DNA from: Alphaproteobacteria bacterium
GTDB taxonomy: Bacteria; Pseudomonadota; Alphaproteobacteria; Sphingomonadales; Kordiimonadaceae
DNA length: 38,765 nt
Assembly: GCA_006226495.1 (NCBI GenBank)
Contig: SBGU01000004.1
Coordinates: 1 to 38,765, forward strand
Direction: 5' to 3'
Positions 1 through 8,756 of the stretch are shown here, in pieces (within the stretch, counting starts at the first letter, position 1; every line of letters begins with the position of its first letter). A model generated the notes under the pieces. That model saw nothing but the letters and a program-made list of their open reading frames with translations. It was not told where the DNA came from and searched no databases. Both the position numbers and the translations under genes were made by a program.

Positions 1-1
1 C

Positions 2-391
2 CTGATCGTCTGCGCCCGCAACAACTGGTTCTATGAAAAACCCGCTTTTGCGGTGGTGCAGACCTATGCCCTGATCCTTTTGGTTGCGTGGGCCTTGGTT
101 GCCTATGTGCTGCCTTTCCTGCTCCGGCTTTTGTCGCATCAGCAACATTTCATCTATCTGGCACCGGGCGGCAGGGGCATGCGGGCGCATCTGGTCAATC
201 TGGCACCTTTCCTTCTGTTCCTGGGGGCAGGTACGCTGTCGCATCTCATGAACTGGGGCTATTTTTACTGGGTGCTGTTGCCGGTTGCGGCCTATGTGCA
301 CGGTGCCTTGCCCTATCTTTACAAGGCGTACAGGGCCGACCCGGCGGACGATATGGCGGATGCCCGGGCCGACGAGGCTGTGGCGGACTGA
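2..391 (+). CDS. C-terminal part of an integral membrane protein (gene starts before the window)
   Basis: The reading frame is open from base 2, so the gene begins upstream and only its last ~129 residues are visible. An internal ATG at 53 lies inside the same frame and is probably not the true start. The visible part has about three hydrophobic helices (around ALILLVAWALVAYVLPFLL, LAPFLLFLGAGTLSHL and YFYWVLLPVAAYVHGAL), joined by short basic loops. It ends in an acidic Ala/Asp-rich cytoplasmic-type tail. I do not recognise the family. The gene runs tail-to-tail into the diguanylate cyclase gene with only 3 nt between the stops, so no terminator fits between them. Confidence 0.7.
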   Translation: MIVCARNNWFYEKPAFAVVQTYALILLVAWALVAYVLPFLLRLLSHQQHFIYLAPGGRGMRAHLVNLAPFLLFLGAGTLSHLMNWGYFYWVLLPVAAYVHGALPYLYKAYRADPADDMADARADEAVAD

Positions 392-394
392 ATT

Positions 395-1636
395 TCAGGC
401 AATCACGACCCGGTTGCGGCCCATCTGCTTGGCGCGGTACAGGGCCGCATCGGCTTCGCCCTGCAGGCTGCCGAGGCGCGGTGCCCCCTTGCCATCCCAG
501 GTTTTCAGGCCGAACGAGGCGGTCAGGCGCACCCGGGTCTTGCGGTTGGCGAACGGGTCGGCGGCCATATGGGCGCGCAGCCGTTCGGCCACCAGTTCCG
601 CCGTTTCGGCATCGCAATTCGGCAGGAAAATACAGAATTCCTCGCCGCCCACGCGGGCGATCAGGTCGCCGTCGCGCAACTGTTTTTCCAGCCGTTTGGC
701 GACACTGCGCAAAACCATGTCGCCAAAGGCATGGCCATGGGTGTCGTTGATTTTCTTGAAAAAATCGATGTCCACCATCATCAGGGCCGCGCCAGTGCCC
801 TTTTCGCTTACCTGTTTCAGCGCCGTTTTCACCATGGCCCGGAAACCGCGCCGGTTCAGAAGCCCGGTCAGGGGGTCGTGTTCCGCCATGTCGCGCAACT
901 GGTCCTGCCGCGCCTGCCAGTCGCTGACATCGACCGCGCACATCATGATGGCATTGTCGTCCATGCGGCGCGCCACCAGGTCGACCACCCGGCCCATGGG
1001 CGTGGCGACCGCCCGTTCCGTGGCTTCCATGGCGTCGGTTTCCACGATGCGCGCCATCAGGTCGGTCATCACGGGCGGTACTTCGAGGTTCGGGTGCGGG
1101 TCGTCCTGGAACAGCGCCCGCATGGCGCTGTTGACAATGCGGGGCCGGCCGCTGTCGGAAAAAATGGCCACGCCGGTGGGGATGGTCTCCAGAATGCCGT
1201 CCAGCGACGCCTCGAGCCGCCGGAACGAGCTCAACAGGCTTTCGTTGGCCTGTACGGCGGTGCTGACGTCGGTGATCGTGCTCATGATCGCGGTCTTGCC
1301 GTCCTGCCACAGCACCGGTTCGTCGGTGACATCAAGCCAGATTTCCTGGCCCGACTGGGTGATGTTGCGGATACGGTTGCGTTCGGGCGGCAGGCTGCCG
1401 TCGGCAATATGGCTCCAGCGTTCCAACAGTCGGCGGTGGTTGTCAGCCGGGATATGACGCCCGAGGTCACTGTGGGCCATCAGGTCGGCGACATCGTCAT
1501 ACCCGAGCAGGCTGGCGACACGCCGGTTGACATAGAGAATCTCAAGCCCGCGATGCACGGTGATGCCCAGAAACGCATTTCTGAACATCTGGTCCAACTG
1601 GTCTGCCGTAATCGGGGCCGTTTTCATCTGATGCAT
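395..1636 (-). CDS. PAS-PAS-GGDEF diguanylate cyclase
   Basis: Predicted to make cyclic di-GMP from two GTP. The 413-residue protein has two PAS-like sensor regions (about residues 12-128 and 135-245) and a C-terminal GGDEF domain from about 248. The active-site signature is GGEEF at about 330-334, a functional variant of GGDEF. An RxxD motif (RDGD, about 321-324) lies exactly five residues upstream, which is the product-inhibition I-site. There are no transmembrane segments or EAL domain, so this should be a cytoplasmic, feedback-inhibited cyclase sensing through PAS. A second possible start (ATG at 1627) lies three codons in; neither has a strong ribosome binding site. A perfect palindrome at 1669-1686 sits just upstream and may be its operator. 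Confidence 0.93.
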   Translation of the reverse strand: MHQMKTAPITADQLDQMFRNAFLGITVHRGLEILYVNRRVASLLGYDDVADLMAHSDLGRHIPADNHRRLLERWSHIADGSLPPERNRIRNITQSGQEIWLDVTDEPVLWQDGKTAIMSTITDVSTAVQANESLLSSFRRLEASLDGILETIPTGVAIFSDSGRPRIVNSAMRALFQDDPHPNLEVPPVMTDLMARIVETDAMEATERAVATPMGRVVDLVARRMDDNAIMMCAVDVSDWQARQDQLRDMAEHDPLTGLLNRRGFRAMVKTALKQVSEKGTGAALMMVDIDFFKKINDTHGHAFGDMVLRSVAKRLEKQLRDGDLIARVGGEEFCIFLPNCDAETAELVAERLRAHMAADPFANRKTRVRLTASFGLKTWDGKGAPRLGSLQGEADAALYRAKQMGRNRVVIA

Positions 1637-1668
1637 GCATGCTGCCTGAGCTTTTCATTACCGCCATA

Positions 1669-1686
1669 TTAAGCCTGTCGGCTTAA
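1669..1686. promoter_or_regulatory. 18-bp perfect palindrome upstream of the diguanylate cyclase gene
   Basis: Arms TTAAGCC and GGCTTAA are separated by 4 nt. The palindrome lies 33-50 nt upstream of the cyclase start, where a promoter is expected on the minus strand. No T-run follows it in either direction of plausible transcription, which argues against a terminator. A repressor or activator site is the likeliest reading, but no regulator can be named. Confidence 0.4.
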
Positions 1687-1745
1687 AAAATGGGTAACAA
1701 AATGCCAGCAGACCAGTGCAATCCTGCCGACCGGTCGTGCGTGGC

Positions 1746-2849
1746 CTAGTTCGCGAAGCGGAAGTGCAGCACGTCGCCGTCGACGACCACATATTCCTTG
1801 CCTTCAAGCCGCATCTTGCCGGCGTCCTTGGCACCCTGTTCACCCTTGAGGCCAACATAGTCGTCATAGGCGATGGTTTCGGCGCGGATGAAGCCTTTTT
1901 CAAAATCGGTATGGATCACACCGGCGGCGGCCGGGGCCTTGGTGCCCTTGGTGATGGTCCAGGCGCGGGCTTCCTTGGGGCCGACCGTGAAATAGGTGAT
2001 CAGGTCCAGAAGGTCGTAACCGGCGCGGATCACACGCGCGAGGCCGGTCTGGCCGAGGCCCAGGGTCTCCAGGAACTCGCCTTTTTCCGCGTCATCGTCC
2101 AGTTGGGCGATTTCAGCTTCCACGGCGGCAGAGATCACCACGCAACCGGCACCCTGTTTGGCGGCCATTTCGGCCACGGCTTCCGAGAATTTGTTGCCGG
2201 TCGAGGCGCTTTCTTCCTCGACGTTGCAGACATACAGAACCGGCTTCGAGGTCAGGAGCTGCAGCATTTCGAATGCGCGGCGCTCGTCACCTTCCGCGAC
2301 CGTCAGGTTGCGGGCGGGTTTGCCGTCCTTCAGCAGCGGGATGATGCGGTCGATCAGGCCCATGGCAATGATGGCTTCCTTGTCGCCGCCGCGCACGCGC
2401 CGGCCCAGGCCATGCACCCGGCCCTCAAGGCTTTCCAGGTCAGCCAGCATCAGCTCGGTTTCGATGGTTTCGGCGTCCGACACCGGGTCGACCCGGCCGT
2501 CCACATGGGTGATGTCGTCGTCTTCGAAACAGCGCAGCACGTGGCAGATGGCGTCCACTTCGCGGATGTTGGCGAGGAACTGGTTGCCCAGGCCTTCGCC
2601 CTTCGATGCACCGCGCACCAGGCCGGCGATGTCCACGAACGAAAGCTGGGTCGGGATGATCTGCTTCGACGTGGCGATTTCAGCCAGCTTGTACAGGCGC
2701 TCGTCCGGCACCGGCACCTGGCCCACGTTCGGTTCGATGGTGCAGAAGGGATAGTTGGCGGCCGCCGCCGACGCCGTGCAGGTCAGCGCGTTGAAAAGGG
2801 TCGATTTGCCCACGTTCGGCAGGCCGACGATACCACACTTGAAACCCAT
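1746..2849 (-). CDS. ychF: Ribosome-binding ATPase YchF
   Basis: An Obg-family P-loop NTPase that prefers ATP, associates with ribosomes and affects translation and stress sensitivity. The 367 residues match the usual length (about 363). The P-loop GLPNVGKST is at about residues 8-16. The switch II motif DIAGLVRGASKGEGLG, the NVEE motif (in place of a G4 NKxD, typical of the ATP-specific clade) and a C-terminal TGS domain (LITYFTVGPKEARAWTI onward) are all visible. Its ATG abuts the pth stop (2850), so it is translated from a pth-ychF message, probably together with rplY upstream. That order is common in proteobacteria. Confidence 0.98.
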   Translation of the reverse strand: MGFKCGIVGLPNVGKSTLFNALTCTASAAAANYPFCTIEPNVGQVPVPDERLYKLAEIATSKQIIPTQLSFVDIAGLVRGASKGEGLGNQFLANIREVDAICHVLRCFEDDDITHVDGRVDPVSDAETIETELMLADLESLEGRVHGLGRRVRGGDKEAIIAMGLIDRIIPLLKDGKPARNLTVAEGDERRAFEMLQLLTSKPVLYVCNVEEESASTGNKFSEAVAEMAAKQGAGCVVISAAVEAEIAQLDDDAEKGEFLETLGLGQTGLARVIRAGYDLLDLITYFTVGPKEARAWTITKGTKAPAAAGVIHTDFEKGFIRAETIAYDDYVGLKGEQGAKDAGKMRLEGKEYVVVDGDVLHFRFAN

Positions 2850-3551
2850 CTATTTGTCTCCTGACTTCAGGGCGCGCAGCAGGTCTGCCATCGGGCCCTC
2901 GTTATTCTTTTTGTCTGCCGTCTTTGCCGCCGGTTTGGTGCTTGCCGGTTCGGCGGCTTTCGGCCTGGTGCCGTTTTCACGCGGCGGATTGATATGGCGG
3001 GCGACCTCGGTCATGAAGCGCGGCGCGTCACCTTCTGCCAGCCAGCCGGCTTCGCGCGCCACGGCATCCAGCACCGTCTCCAGCACCGGTTGCTCGGCCT
3101 TCGCAAAATCGCCCAGCACATGGCCATGCACCCGGTCCTTGTGGCCGGGGTGGCCGATACCGATGCGCACGCGCACAAAGTCGGCGCCGATATGCTGGGT
3201 GATCGACCGGATGCCGTTATGGCCGGCGGCACCGCCACCTGTCTTCACCTTCACCTTGCCGAATGCGAGGTCCAGTTCGTCATAGAAGACGACAACATCG
3301 GCGGGCGTCAGCTTGTAGAAGCGCATGGCTTCGCCAACCGCCTGCCCGGACAAGTTCATATAGGTCTGGGGCTTCAGGATCAGGAGCTTGTTACCCCCGA
3401 TGCTGCCTTCGCTGGCCAGCCCCTGGAACCGCGACCGGAAGGGCAAAAAATTATGGCGGCGCACGATCTCGTCCACCGCCATAAAACCTACATTGTGCCG
3501 GTTGTTCTGGTAACTGCTGCCCGGATTGCCAAGACCGACAAAAAGCAGCAT
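2850..3551 (-). CDS. pth: Peptidyl-tRNA hydrolase
   Basis: Cleaves the ester bond of peptidyl-tRNAs released by drop-off, recycling tRNA in the cytoplasm. Conserved elements include GLGNPG (Asn9), the catalytic His19 in NRHNVGF, YDELDL with the catalytic Asp near 93, and GGGAAGHNGIRSI. The protein has 233 residues because of a roughly 45-residue Pro/Ala/Lys-rich C-terminal extension (after NPPREN), which the E. coli enzyme lacks. Such tails occur in alphaproteobacterial homologues. The ribosome binding site GGAGGGAAAG is well placed before the ATG at 3551. A 24-nt hairpin lies just upstream, between rplY and pth. Confidence 0.97.
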   Translation of the reverse strand: MLLFVGLGNPGSSYQNNRHNVGFMAVDEIVRRHNFLPFRSRFQGLASEGSIGGNKLLILKPQTYMNLSGQAVGEAMRFYKLTPADVVVFYDELDLAFGKVKVKTGGGAAGHNGIRSITQHIGADFVRVRIGIGHPGHKDRVHGHVLGDFAKAEQPVLETVLDAVAREAGWLAEGDAPRFMTEVARHINPPRENGTRPKAAEPASTKPAAKTADKKNNEGPMADLLRALKSGDK

Positions 3552-3573
3552 GAGACCTTTCCCTCCGGCTGGT

Positions 3574-3597
3574 GGAGCACCCGGAAGCGGGTGCTCC
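3574..3597 (-). other. Intercistronic hairpin between rplY and pth
   Basis: A perfect 10-bp stem (GGAGCACCCG paired with CGGGTGCTCC) has a 4-nt loop in the 55-nt gap between the rplY stop and the pth start. There is no T-run, so it is not an intrinsic terminator. Its place immediately before the pth Shine-Dalgarno suggests a processing or stability element that sets the L25:Pth ratio. That role is inferred. Confidence 0.5.
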
Positions 3598-3606
3598 GGG
3601 CCACGA

Positions 3607-4221
3607 TTATTCGTCGTCGCCTGCTGCGTCGTCGCTGGCAGCTTCAGCGGACTTCAGGCCGCTCGGCGCCACGATGGCACAGATGGTGAAGTCGCGGTCC
3701 GTGGTCGGACGGCAGCCTGCCGGCAGCGTGACCGAATGGATCTTCACAGCTTCGTTCACGTCGAGGCCAGCAACCGAAACTTCGATGAATTCCGGAATGT
3801 TGTCGGCCGGAACATGCAGTTCGATGGCGTGACGGGTGTGGTTGATAACGCCGCCGCGCTTGATGCCCGGGGACTTTTCTTCACCCACGATATGAACCGG
3901 AACTTCCATCACCAGGTCCATGTCCTTGCCAAGACGCAGGAAGTCGATGTGGATCGGCATGTCCGAAACCGGGTGCAGTTGCAGGTCGCGCGGCAGGACT
4001 TTGGTTTTGGTCTTGCCAACCTGAACTTCGAACGTGTGGGACATGAAGCCGCCACGGTTCAGAAGACGGATGATTTCGTTCTGCGGGATCTGGATCGATT
4101 CGGGTTCTTTGTTGTCGCCGTAAATTACAGCCGGTACCTTACCGGCACGACGCACGGCGCGGGAGGCTCCCTTACCCACCCGTTCGCGCGGCTCGGCAAC
4201 GATGGTGACGATGTCAGCCAT
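3607..4221 (-). CDS. rplY: 50S ribosomal protein L25 (Ctc/TL5 type)
   Basis: Binds 5S rRNA in the large ribosomal subunit. The 204 residues are the long Ctc/TL5 form: an N-terminal L25 beta-barrel (AEPRERVGKGASRAVRR, then PAVIYGDNKEPESIQI) followed by a C-terminal TL5 domain. The tail is acidic. The frame is open far upstream, but the start is set at the ATG at 4221 because GGAG lies at the correct spacing before it and homology begins there. It is the first gene of rplY-pth-ychF, and a sigma70-like promoter can be seen at 4337-4365. Confidence 0.96.
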   Translation of the reverse strand: MADIVTIVAEPRERVGKGASRAVRRAGKVPAVIYGDNKEPESIQIPQNEIIRLLNRGGFMSHTFEVQVGKTKTKVLPRDLQLHPVSDMPIHIDFLRLGKDMDLVMEVPVHIVGEEKSPGIKRGGVINHTRHAIELHVPADNIPEFIEVSVAGLDVNEAVKIHSVTLPAGCRPTTDRDFTICAIVAPSGLKSAEAASDDAAGDDE

Positions 4222-4336
4222 GTTAGTTCTCCAAAAACTGATAAACGGTGGCGGGACCATCCCGGCACCGACCGCCACTTCCTCCAGGGATGCAAGGGCG
4301 GGGTTCCCCAAATGGCAAAGCATTTGAGTCGGGCGC

Positions 4337-4365
4337 GATTTAGCGCGAAATGCGCGGAAAAGCAA
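4337..4365 (-). promoter_or_regulatory. Predicted sigma70 promoter of rplY-pth-ychF
   Basis: Read on the minus strand: TTGCTT, a 17-nt spacer, then TAAATC, about 115 nt before the rplY start. The match is moderate and unique enough in this stretch to be the likely promoter of the cluster. Confidence 0.45.
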
Positions 4366-4437
4366 GCGCAAACAGGCTGTCCGCCCACCCTGGCGGTTGC
4401 AGTTTGATGCCCGCCGATGGCGCCGCGCACATGAGGG

Positions 4438-4466
4438 TTGGCACATATACCACATTTTAATAAAGT
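4438..4466 (+). promoter_or_regulatory. Predicted sigma70 promoter of the first solute-binding protein gene
   Basis: TTGGCA, 17 nt, TAAAGT. This is a good match to the housekeeping consensus, placing the transcription start near 4473 and leaving a roughly 35-nt leader before the ATG at 4507. Confidence 0.55.
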
Positions 4467-4506
4467 GCCGGTCACTTTGTGTCCTGGGGGTCGCAAGGAG
4501 TTGCCG

Positions 4507-5277
4507 ATGTTGTGGTGTGTGCAGATTTCCGGCCTGTTGCTGGCCATGGCCCTTGCCGTGGTGGCGCCCGTGCGGGCGGACGAGGTCACGGTGGGTGGCT
4601 ATCAGTTCGAGCCGTTTGTGGACGGCGACGCGGGCCTGACGCCGGACCTGATCGCGCTCCTGAACAGCGTGCAGCACAAACATCACTTCAATTTCCTGAC
4701 CATTCCGTCCCAGCGCCGGTACGAGCTGATGCGCACAGGCAAGATCGATATGGTCATGTTCGAAATGGCGGACTGGGGCTGGGCGGACGAACATGTCGAG
4801 GTTGAAACCACACCGGCCATCCTGTCGGGGCACGAGGCTTTTGTTGCGCGCCGCGCCGACTGGGACACCAGCCAAAGCCCGGCCGACCGGCTGAAGCACC
4901 GCATGGCCCTTACCCTTGGTTATCATTATGCCTTCGCGGGCTATAATGCCGACCAGCAGTTCCTGAAAAGCCGCTACGATGTTGTATTCGCCGAAACCCA
5001 GACCAAGGTGCTGAAGCACCTGGTGGCGGGCGATGTTGACATCGCCATCGTCAGCGACCTGTTCCTGACCACCGCCATGCGCACCGACCCGACGCTGGCC
5101 GCACAGGTGATGGCCGTCTCGCCGCCCGACCAGCATTATGACCTGGCGTTTCTCACCCGCACACCCGGCCCGGTTTCGGCGGCAGAGCTGTCGGGCATGC
5201 TGGATAGCCTGAAGGCATCGGGCCAACTGAAGGCATTTTTCGAGGCTCGCGGCCTTGCTCAGTTCCTCAGTTACTGA
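4507..5277 (+). CDS. Orphan periplasmic solute-binding protein (family 3-like)
   Basis: A 256-residue exported protein resembling bacterial extracellular solute-binding family 3 (amino-acid-type binding proteins). The signal peptide ends near VVAPVRA before DEVTVGG. The mature part has the two-lobed pattern: an opening strand VGGYQFEPFVD, the PDLIALL helix, and MRTGKIDMVMFEMADW, equivalent to the usual 'DxxxxGxxDxxx' segment. The start at 4507 is chosen because AAGGAG precedes it by about 7 nt and the signal peptide begins there; the frame is open further upstream. No permease or ATPase gene is adjacent, so the protein may not serve an ABC transporter. The ligand cannot be predicted. Confidence 0.82.
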   Translation: MLWCVQISGLLLAMALAVVAPVRADEVTVGGYQFEPFVDGDAGLTPDLIALLNSVQHKHHFNFLTIPSQRRYELMRTGKIDMVMFEMADWGWADEHVEVETTPAILSGHEAFVARRADWDTSQSPADRLKHRMALTLGYHYAFAGYNADQQFLKSRYDVVFAETQTKVLKHLVAGDVDIAIVSDLFLTTAMRTDPTLAAQVMAVSPPDQHYDLAFLTRTPGPVSAAELSGMLDSLKASGQLKAFFEARGLAQFLSY

Positions 5278-5356
5278 CAACAAGGGCCGTCAAGGCCGTG
5301 GCAGCGCGGGCAAGGCGTCAGGCAGGATCGGACGGTGCGGCACGTGGGAATTTTGT

Positions 5357-6142
5357 ATGAAGTATAATGTGGCGCTGGCCATGCTGTTCAGTTTGATTGC
5401 CGGTGTTGCAGCAGGGGCCCAGCCAGCCCCCGGACAGGCCCCGGCCCCAGTGTCGGGCCCAGTGTCGGCTCCGGCCCCAATCCCGGCCCCCGGCCTTGTC
5501 GAGGTGTTCACCCACGGCGAAGGCAAGTTCGGCATGAAACAGGCCGATGGCCGCCTCCTGGGCCCCGGTGTCGATGCGCTCGAATGCGCCATGAAAGCCC
5601 TGGACCAGCCTTACAGCCTCGAGGCGGTATCGATGGCGCGCTCCAACCGGCTTGACGCGGAAGGCCGGGACCATATCTGGTTCCCGACCTACGACACCGG
5701 CGACCCCGAGCGTGCAGCGCGGCTTGCCGGCCCCATCGGCTGGCTCGCGATCCAGTGGTTTCTGCCGCATGGCGCACGCCTGCGGCCCGATATGCCCGGC
5801 TTCAAGGCCCGGGCGCGGGTGACCGCCTTTCCGGGTTCGCACCCCGAAGTGCTGCTGCGCCGGGGTGGTTTCAATCTGGTGCCCGGCACGGACGATGAAA
5901 ACCGGCTGGTGCTGTGGCTCGTCGAAGGCAAGGTCGATGCCGCCCTGTCCGCCGATTTCCGCGAGACCCTGAAGGCGGGCGCCGCAGACTATGCCAGAAG
6001 CCTCGATATCGTGCCCTACACACGCCTGCCGGTGGCGTTCGAGCTCACCAGAGGTTTCGCCAAACACCATCCGGGTTTCCGCCCCCGCTTCCAGGCCGCC
6101 CTCGACACCTGCCGCGCGCGCGGCATCCCTGCGGAAGAATAG
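5357..6142 (+). CDS. Second orphan periplasmic solute-binding-like protein with Pro/Ala linker
   Basis: 261 residues. The N-terminal signal peptide (KYNVALAMLFSLIAGVAAGA) is followed by a 25-residue Pro/Ala/Gly-rich linker, then a domain resembling family 3 binding proteins (VEVFTHGEGKFG, LDAEGRDHIWFPTYDT, KVDAALSADF). The start at 5357 is chosen for the signal peptide; the ribosome binding site is weak. It lies 79 nt after the previous binding-protein gene on the same strand and may share its transcript. The linker may tether the domain away from the membrane or cell wall. Ligand and partner are unknown. Its stop is one base from the stop of the convergent KAP NTPase gene. Confidence 0.75.
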   Translation: MKYNVALAMLFSLIAGVAAGAQPAPGQAPAPVSGPVSAPAPIPAPGLVEVFTHGEGKFGMKQADGRLLGPGVDALECAMKALDQPYSLEAVSMARSNRLDAEGRDHIWFPTYDTGDPERAARLAGPIGWLAIQWFLPHGARLRPDMPGFKARARVTAFPGSHPEVLLRRGGFNLVPGTDDENRLVLWLVEGKVDAALSADFRETLKAGAADYARSLDIVPYTRLPVAFELTRGFAKHHPGFRPRFQAALDTCRARGIPAEE

Positions 6143-6143
6143 A

Positions 6144-8756
6144 TCAGGCCGCGCTTGCCGTCGCCGCCAGCCTGTCACGGAGCACCTTGATGCCGGGTTT
6201 GGCGTCGGCTTCCGCCAGCAGGTCCGTCAGGTCCCGGGGCGCATCGGCTTCCGCCGCCTTTTCGGCAAGCGCACCGATGCTGCCGGCAGCCTTGACGATG
6301 CGGTAATGCAGCGCCGGGTGTTCAAGCGCCAGGGCCGCCGCCAGCGCGTCTTCCAGCAGGCGGCTGTTCTGGCCGGCGCCCATCAGCCGGTAAAACCGCA
6401 ATTCGTTGAAAAAGCGCTTGTACTGGCGCGGGTTGGCCCTGAGCACGGGCCGCACCTCCTTGAACACCGCCACATACTGGTTTTCGTCCGCCTGCTTGCG
6501 ATCTTCGATGGTTTCTTTGAGCTCGCTCAGCTTGCGGGCGTCGTCGAGCGCGGCCTGTACATCGACACCGCGCGCCTGCAGGGCGTTCAACATGGTTGCG
6601 GATGCATCAACCGCAGACCGGCGCACAAAACCGGGCGTCCATTTCAACAATTTGTCTGCAGCTTCCTGCAGCGCGCCTCGTGTCGCTTCGCGCCGGGCCG
6701 CTTTTTCGCGCGCGGCCTTTTCTTCGGCAAGGCTGGCTTCCAGCGACTTGATCTCCTCGATACTGCCGCGCCGGCCTTCGCTTGTCAGCGCATCCAGGAA
6801 CCGTTCGGTGGCTTCGGCATCCGGTTCGGGCAGAGTGACAAAAAACTGCACGATCTTTTCAAGGAACCGGCGCCCGAACGGTTTCTGTTCGCTGAGTAAC
6901 TGGTTCTTGTCGATCTTCTGTGCCAGCTTTTCGTAGGCGACCTCAAGGCTTTCGGCCACCATTTCCCGGTGCATGCCCAGGACAAACAGGCATTCGTTCC
7001 TGTCGGTGCCGAAAAAGGTGTTCAGGGCCTCGATCACCGCCGCGCACTCGGCGGGGCTGCAGCGGTCCAGATCGTCGATGAACAGTGCCAGATAGCGATC
7101 CCGCGTCCGAAGGGCCGCCAGCATGCGGGCAAAATCCCGCTCCACCTGCGCGTCGGGGCCCGCAAGCGCCAGATAATCCGGCGCTTCGATATAATCGACA
7201 ATCTTCGGCGCCGGCAGCGCCTTCCAGCCGATCAGGAAAGCGTTGACAAAAAGGGCAATGAAACTGCTGGTTTCCTTATGCTCGACCAGGCTCTGCCATG
7301 CCTTGTCCTGTCCGAGATACAGAAGCAGCCCGGCGATCCAACTGTTTTCGCCCGTGTCCCACAGCGCCTTCACGAGCAAGAGGCTGAACAGGCCGACAAT
7401 GAACAGGGTCACGCCGTTCGTGAAAAACGACCTCAGCCCCGCGCGCAGCAGGGCGGCCCGATCCAGCCGGTTGAATTCCAGCCGTACCAGGAAATCGGCG
7501 CCATATCGGCGGGTCAGCGCACCCAGCACCTCATTGACAATATTGGCCTTCAACTGGGTGCCGCGGCCATGGCGCCAGGCATTCACGAACACGGTCGCGA
7601 ACTTGCGGTCGGTCGCCGGTTCGGGCTTTTTCCGAAACTGCGGCATCAGGGACAGGAACAGCCCGGCCCAAAGCCGGATGACCCCATGTTTCATGCCGCG
7701 GCCAAGACCTTTCAGCCGCTGCCACCAGCCCCGCTTGCGAATGGCGGTGGCCTCGTCCGGCCGGTCGGGGTCCAGCTCGTTCCCCAGCATTTTCATCAGC
7801 GACGACTTGCCCGTGCCCCAGGCCCCGTCCACCGCCACCGTCAGCGGCAATGCCGTGCGCCGGTCGCTCACAAACGACGCAATGCCCTTGGCAATGGGAT
7901 AATAACCCAACAGGTCATCCGCTGTGGCATGGTCCGCGAGGAAATGCGGCCGGGTGTCTTCTTCGGGGGTGGGGCGGTTTTTTATTTCAGAGTCGGAGTC
8001 ATGAGTGATACTTGGGTCATTCTCTGACAATAGGTCTTTGGCAAGGCCGCTATACGCTATGGATTTGAACCCAAGTCTAGCCGAATTGGTTAGAAGCCAT
8101 TTTTGCAACCCAACAACCCAGTCTGCAGAGCTTGAAGGTAGGAGGAGGATATCTAGGTCAAGAGAAATGCTAAGTGCTGAAGCCCGTTCGAGAATGCCGC
8201 ATAGCCTAAGCCTGTTGCTGACCGGGTCAGTTTCTATCAGCGCCCCGGAATCGAGGACCGACATTTTCATCGGTCTCCTATTGGAGTGGCGGACCTTTAG
8301 GTTGTATGATTCAACGAGCTGATCGGCGATTGGTTCATGGTCAGCTTCGCCATTAACGTTGTAAATGGTTACGCCTGTTGGTGTGTCTCGCTCAGACTTG
8401 GTCGTCAAAAAGGTCAAAGACGTAGTATAGTTTTGGGTAAGTTGCCGAACTACATTGATATCGCGCAGGTTTGGGAAAAGTGCACTTTTAGTCAGTATTG
8501 GATGCAGTCCTTTGTCATCGTAAGCGACTACGATATGATCGTAGTCCACGTGGTTAAAGTTGGATTCGCTAAGTACGTGGGCTGACAGAGCCAACTCCAA
8601 TGAACTTGCCTCTCTGTCGCGCGCACTATCGGAAGCGCCAACCTTCCGTGTGCCTGCGTTTTCGAAATTTACGTCATCGGGTTTGACATCTAGAGGTGAA
8701 GTACTCACCGAGTTCTCAGCCGCGCTGTCCTGCACCGGACCCTGTTTCACTTCCAC
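6144..8756 (-). CDS. KAP-family P-loop NTPase, membrane-associated, with an unrelated N-terminal module
   Basis: About 870 residues. Walker A is GAWGTGKSS (near residue 312) and Walker B is ALFIDDLDRCSP (near 560). Two hydrophobic helices sit between them (TLFIVGLFSLLLVKALW and SFIALFVNAFLIGWKAL). That insertion is diagnostic of KAP NTPases, which include the phage-exclusion protein PifA and animal Kidins220. A charged coiled coil follows at about 660-700. The first ~255 residues match no family I know and end in an acidic Ser/Asp/Glu linker. The DNA for this part (about 7985-8756) is visibly AT-richer than the rest. The start is taken as GTG 8756 because GGGAGGGGG lies just upstream; a GTG at 8777 is the longest option. 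Function is unknown; defence or membrane-complex assembly is plausible. Confidence 0.85.
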   Translation of the reverse strand: MEVKQGPVQDSAAENSVSTSPLDVKPDDVNFENAGTRKVGASDSARDREASSLELALSAHVLSESNFNHVDYDHIVVAYDDKGLHPILTKSALFPNLRDINVVRQLTQNYTTSLTFLTTKSERDTPTGVTIYNVNGEADHEPIADQLVESYNLKVRHSNRRPMKMSVLDSGALIETDPVSNRLRLCGILERASALSISLDLDILLLPSSSADWVVGLQKWLLTNSARLGFKSIAYSGLAKDLLSENDPSITHDSDSEIKNRPTPEEDTRPHFLADHATADDLLGYYPIAKGIASFVSDRRTALPLTVAVDGAWGTGKSSLMKMLGNELDPDRPDEATAIRKRGWWQRLKGLGRGMKHGVIRLWAGLFLSLMPQFRKKPEPATDRKFATVFVNAWRHGRGTQLKANIVNEVLGALTRRYGADFLVRLEFNRLDRAALLRAGLRSFFTNGVTLFIVGLFSLLLVKALWDTGENSWIAGLLLYLGQDKAWQSLVEHKETSSFIALFVNAFLIGWKALPAPKIVDYIEAPDYLALAGPDAQVERDFARMLAALRTRDRYLALFIDDLDRCSPAECAAVIEALNTFFGTDRNECLFVLGMHREMVAESLEVAYEKLAQKIDKNQLLSEQKPFGRRFLEKIVQFFVTLPEPDAEATERFLDALTSEGRRGSIEEIKSLEASLAEEKAAREKAARREATRGALQEAADKLLKWTPGFVRRSAVDASATMLNALQARGVDVQAALDDARKLSELKETIEDRKQADENQYVAVFKEVRPVLRANPRQYKRFFNELRFYRLMGAGQNSRLLEDALAAALALEHPALHYRIVKAAGSIGALAEKAAEADAPRDLTDLLAEADAKPGIKVLRDRLAATASAA

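Noticed and set aside
1630-1645. ATGCATGCATGC run at the diguanylate cyclase start as a regulatory repeat
   Set aside because: It is short, overlaps the start codon, and could arise by chance; no spacing or copies support a site.
4222-5283. A long minus-strand frame extending L25 by about 350 residues upstream
   Set aside because: L25 homology and a GGAG site both start at 4221. The extension is antisense to a signal-peptide-bearing binding-protein gene and reads as low-complexity His/Arg-rich shadow.
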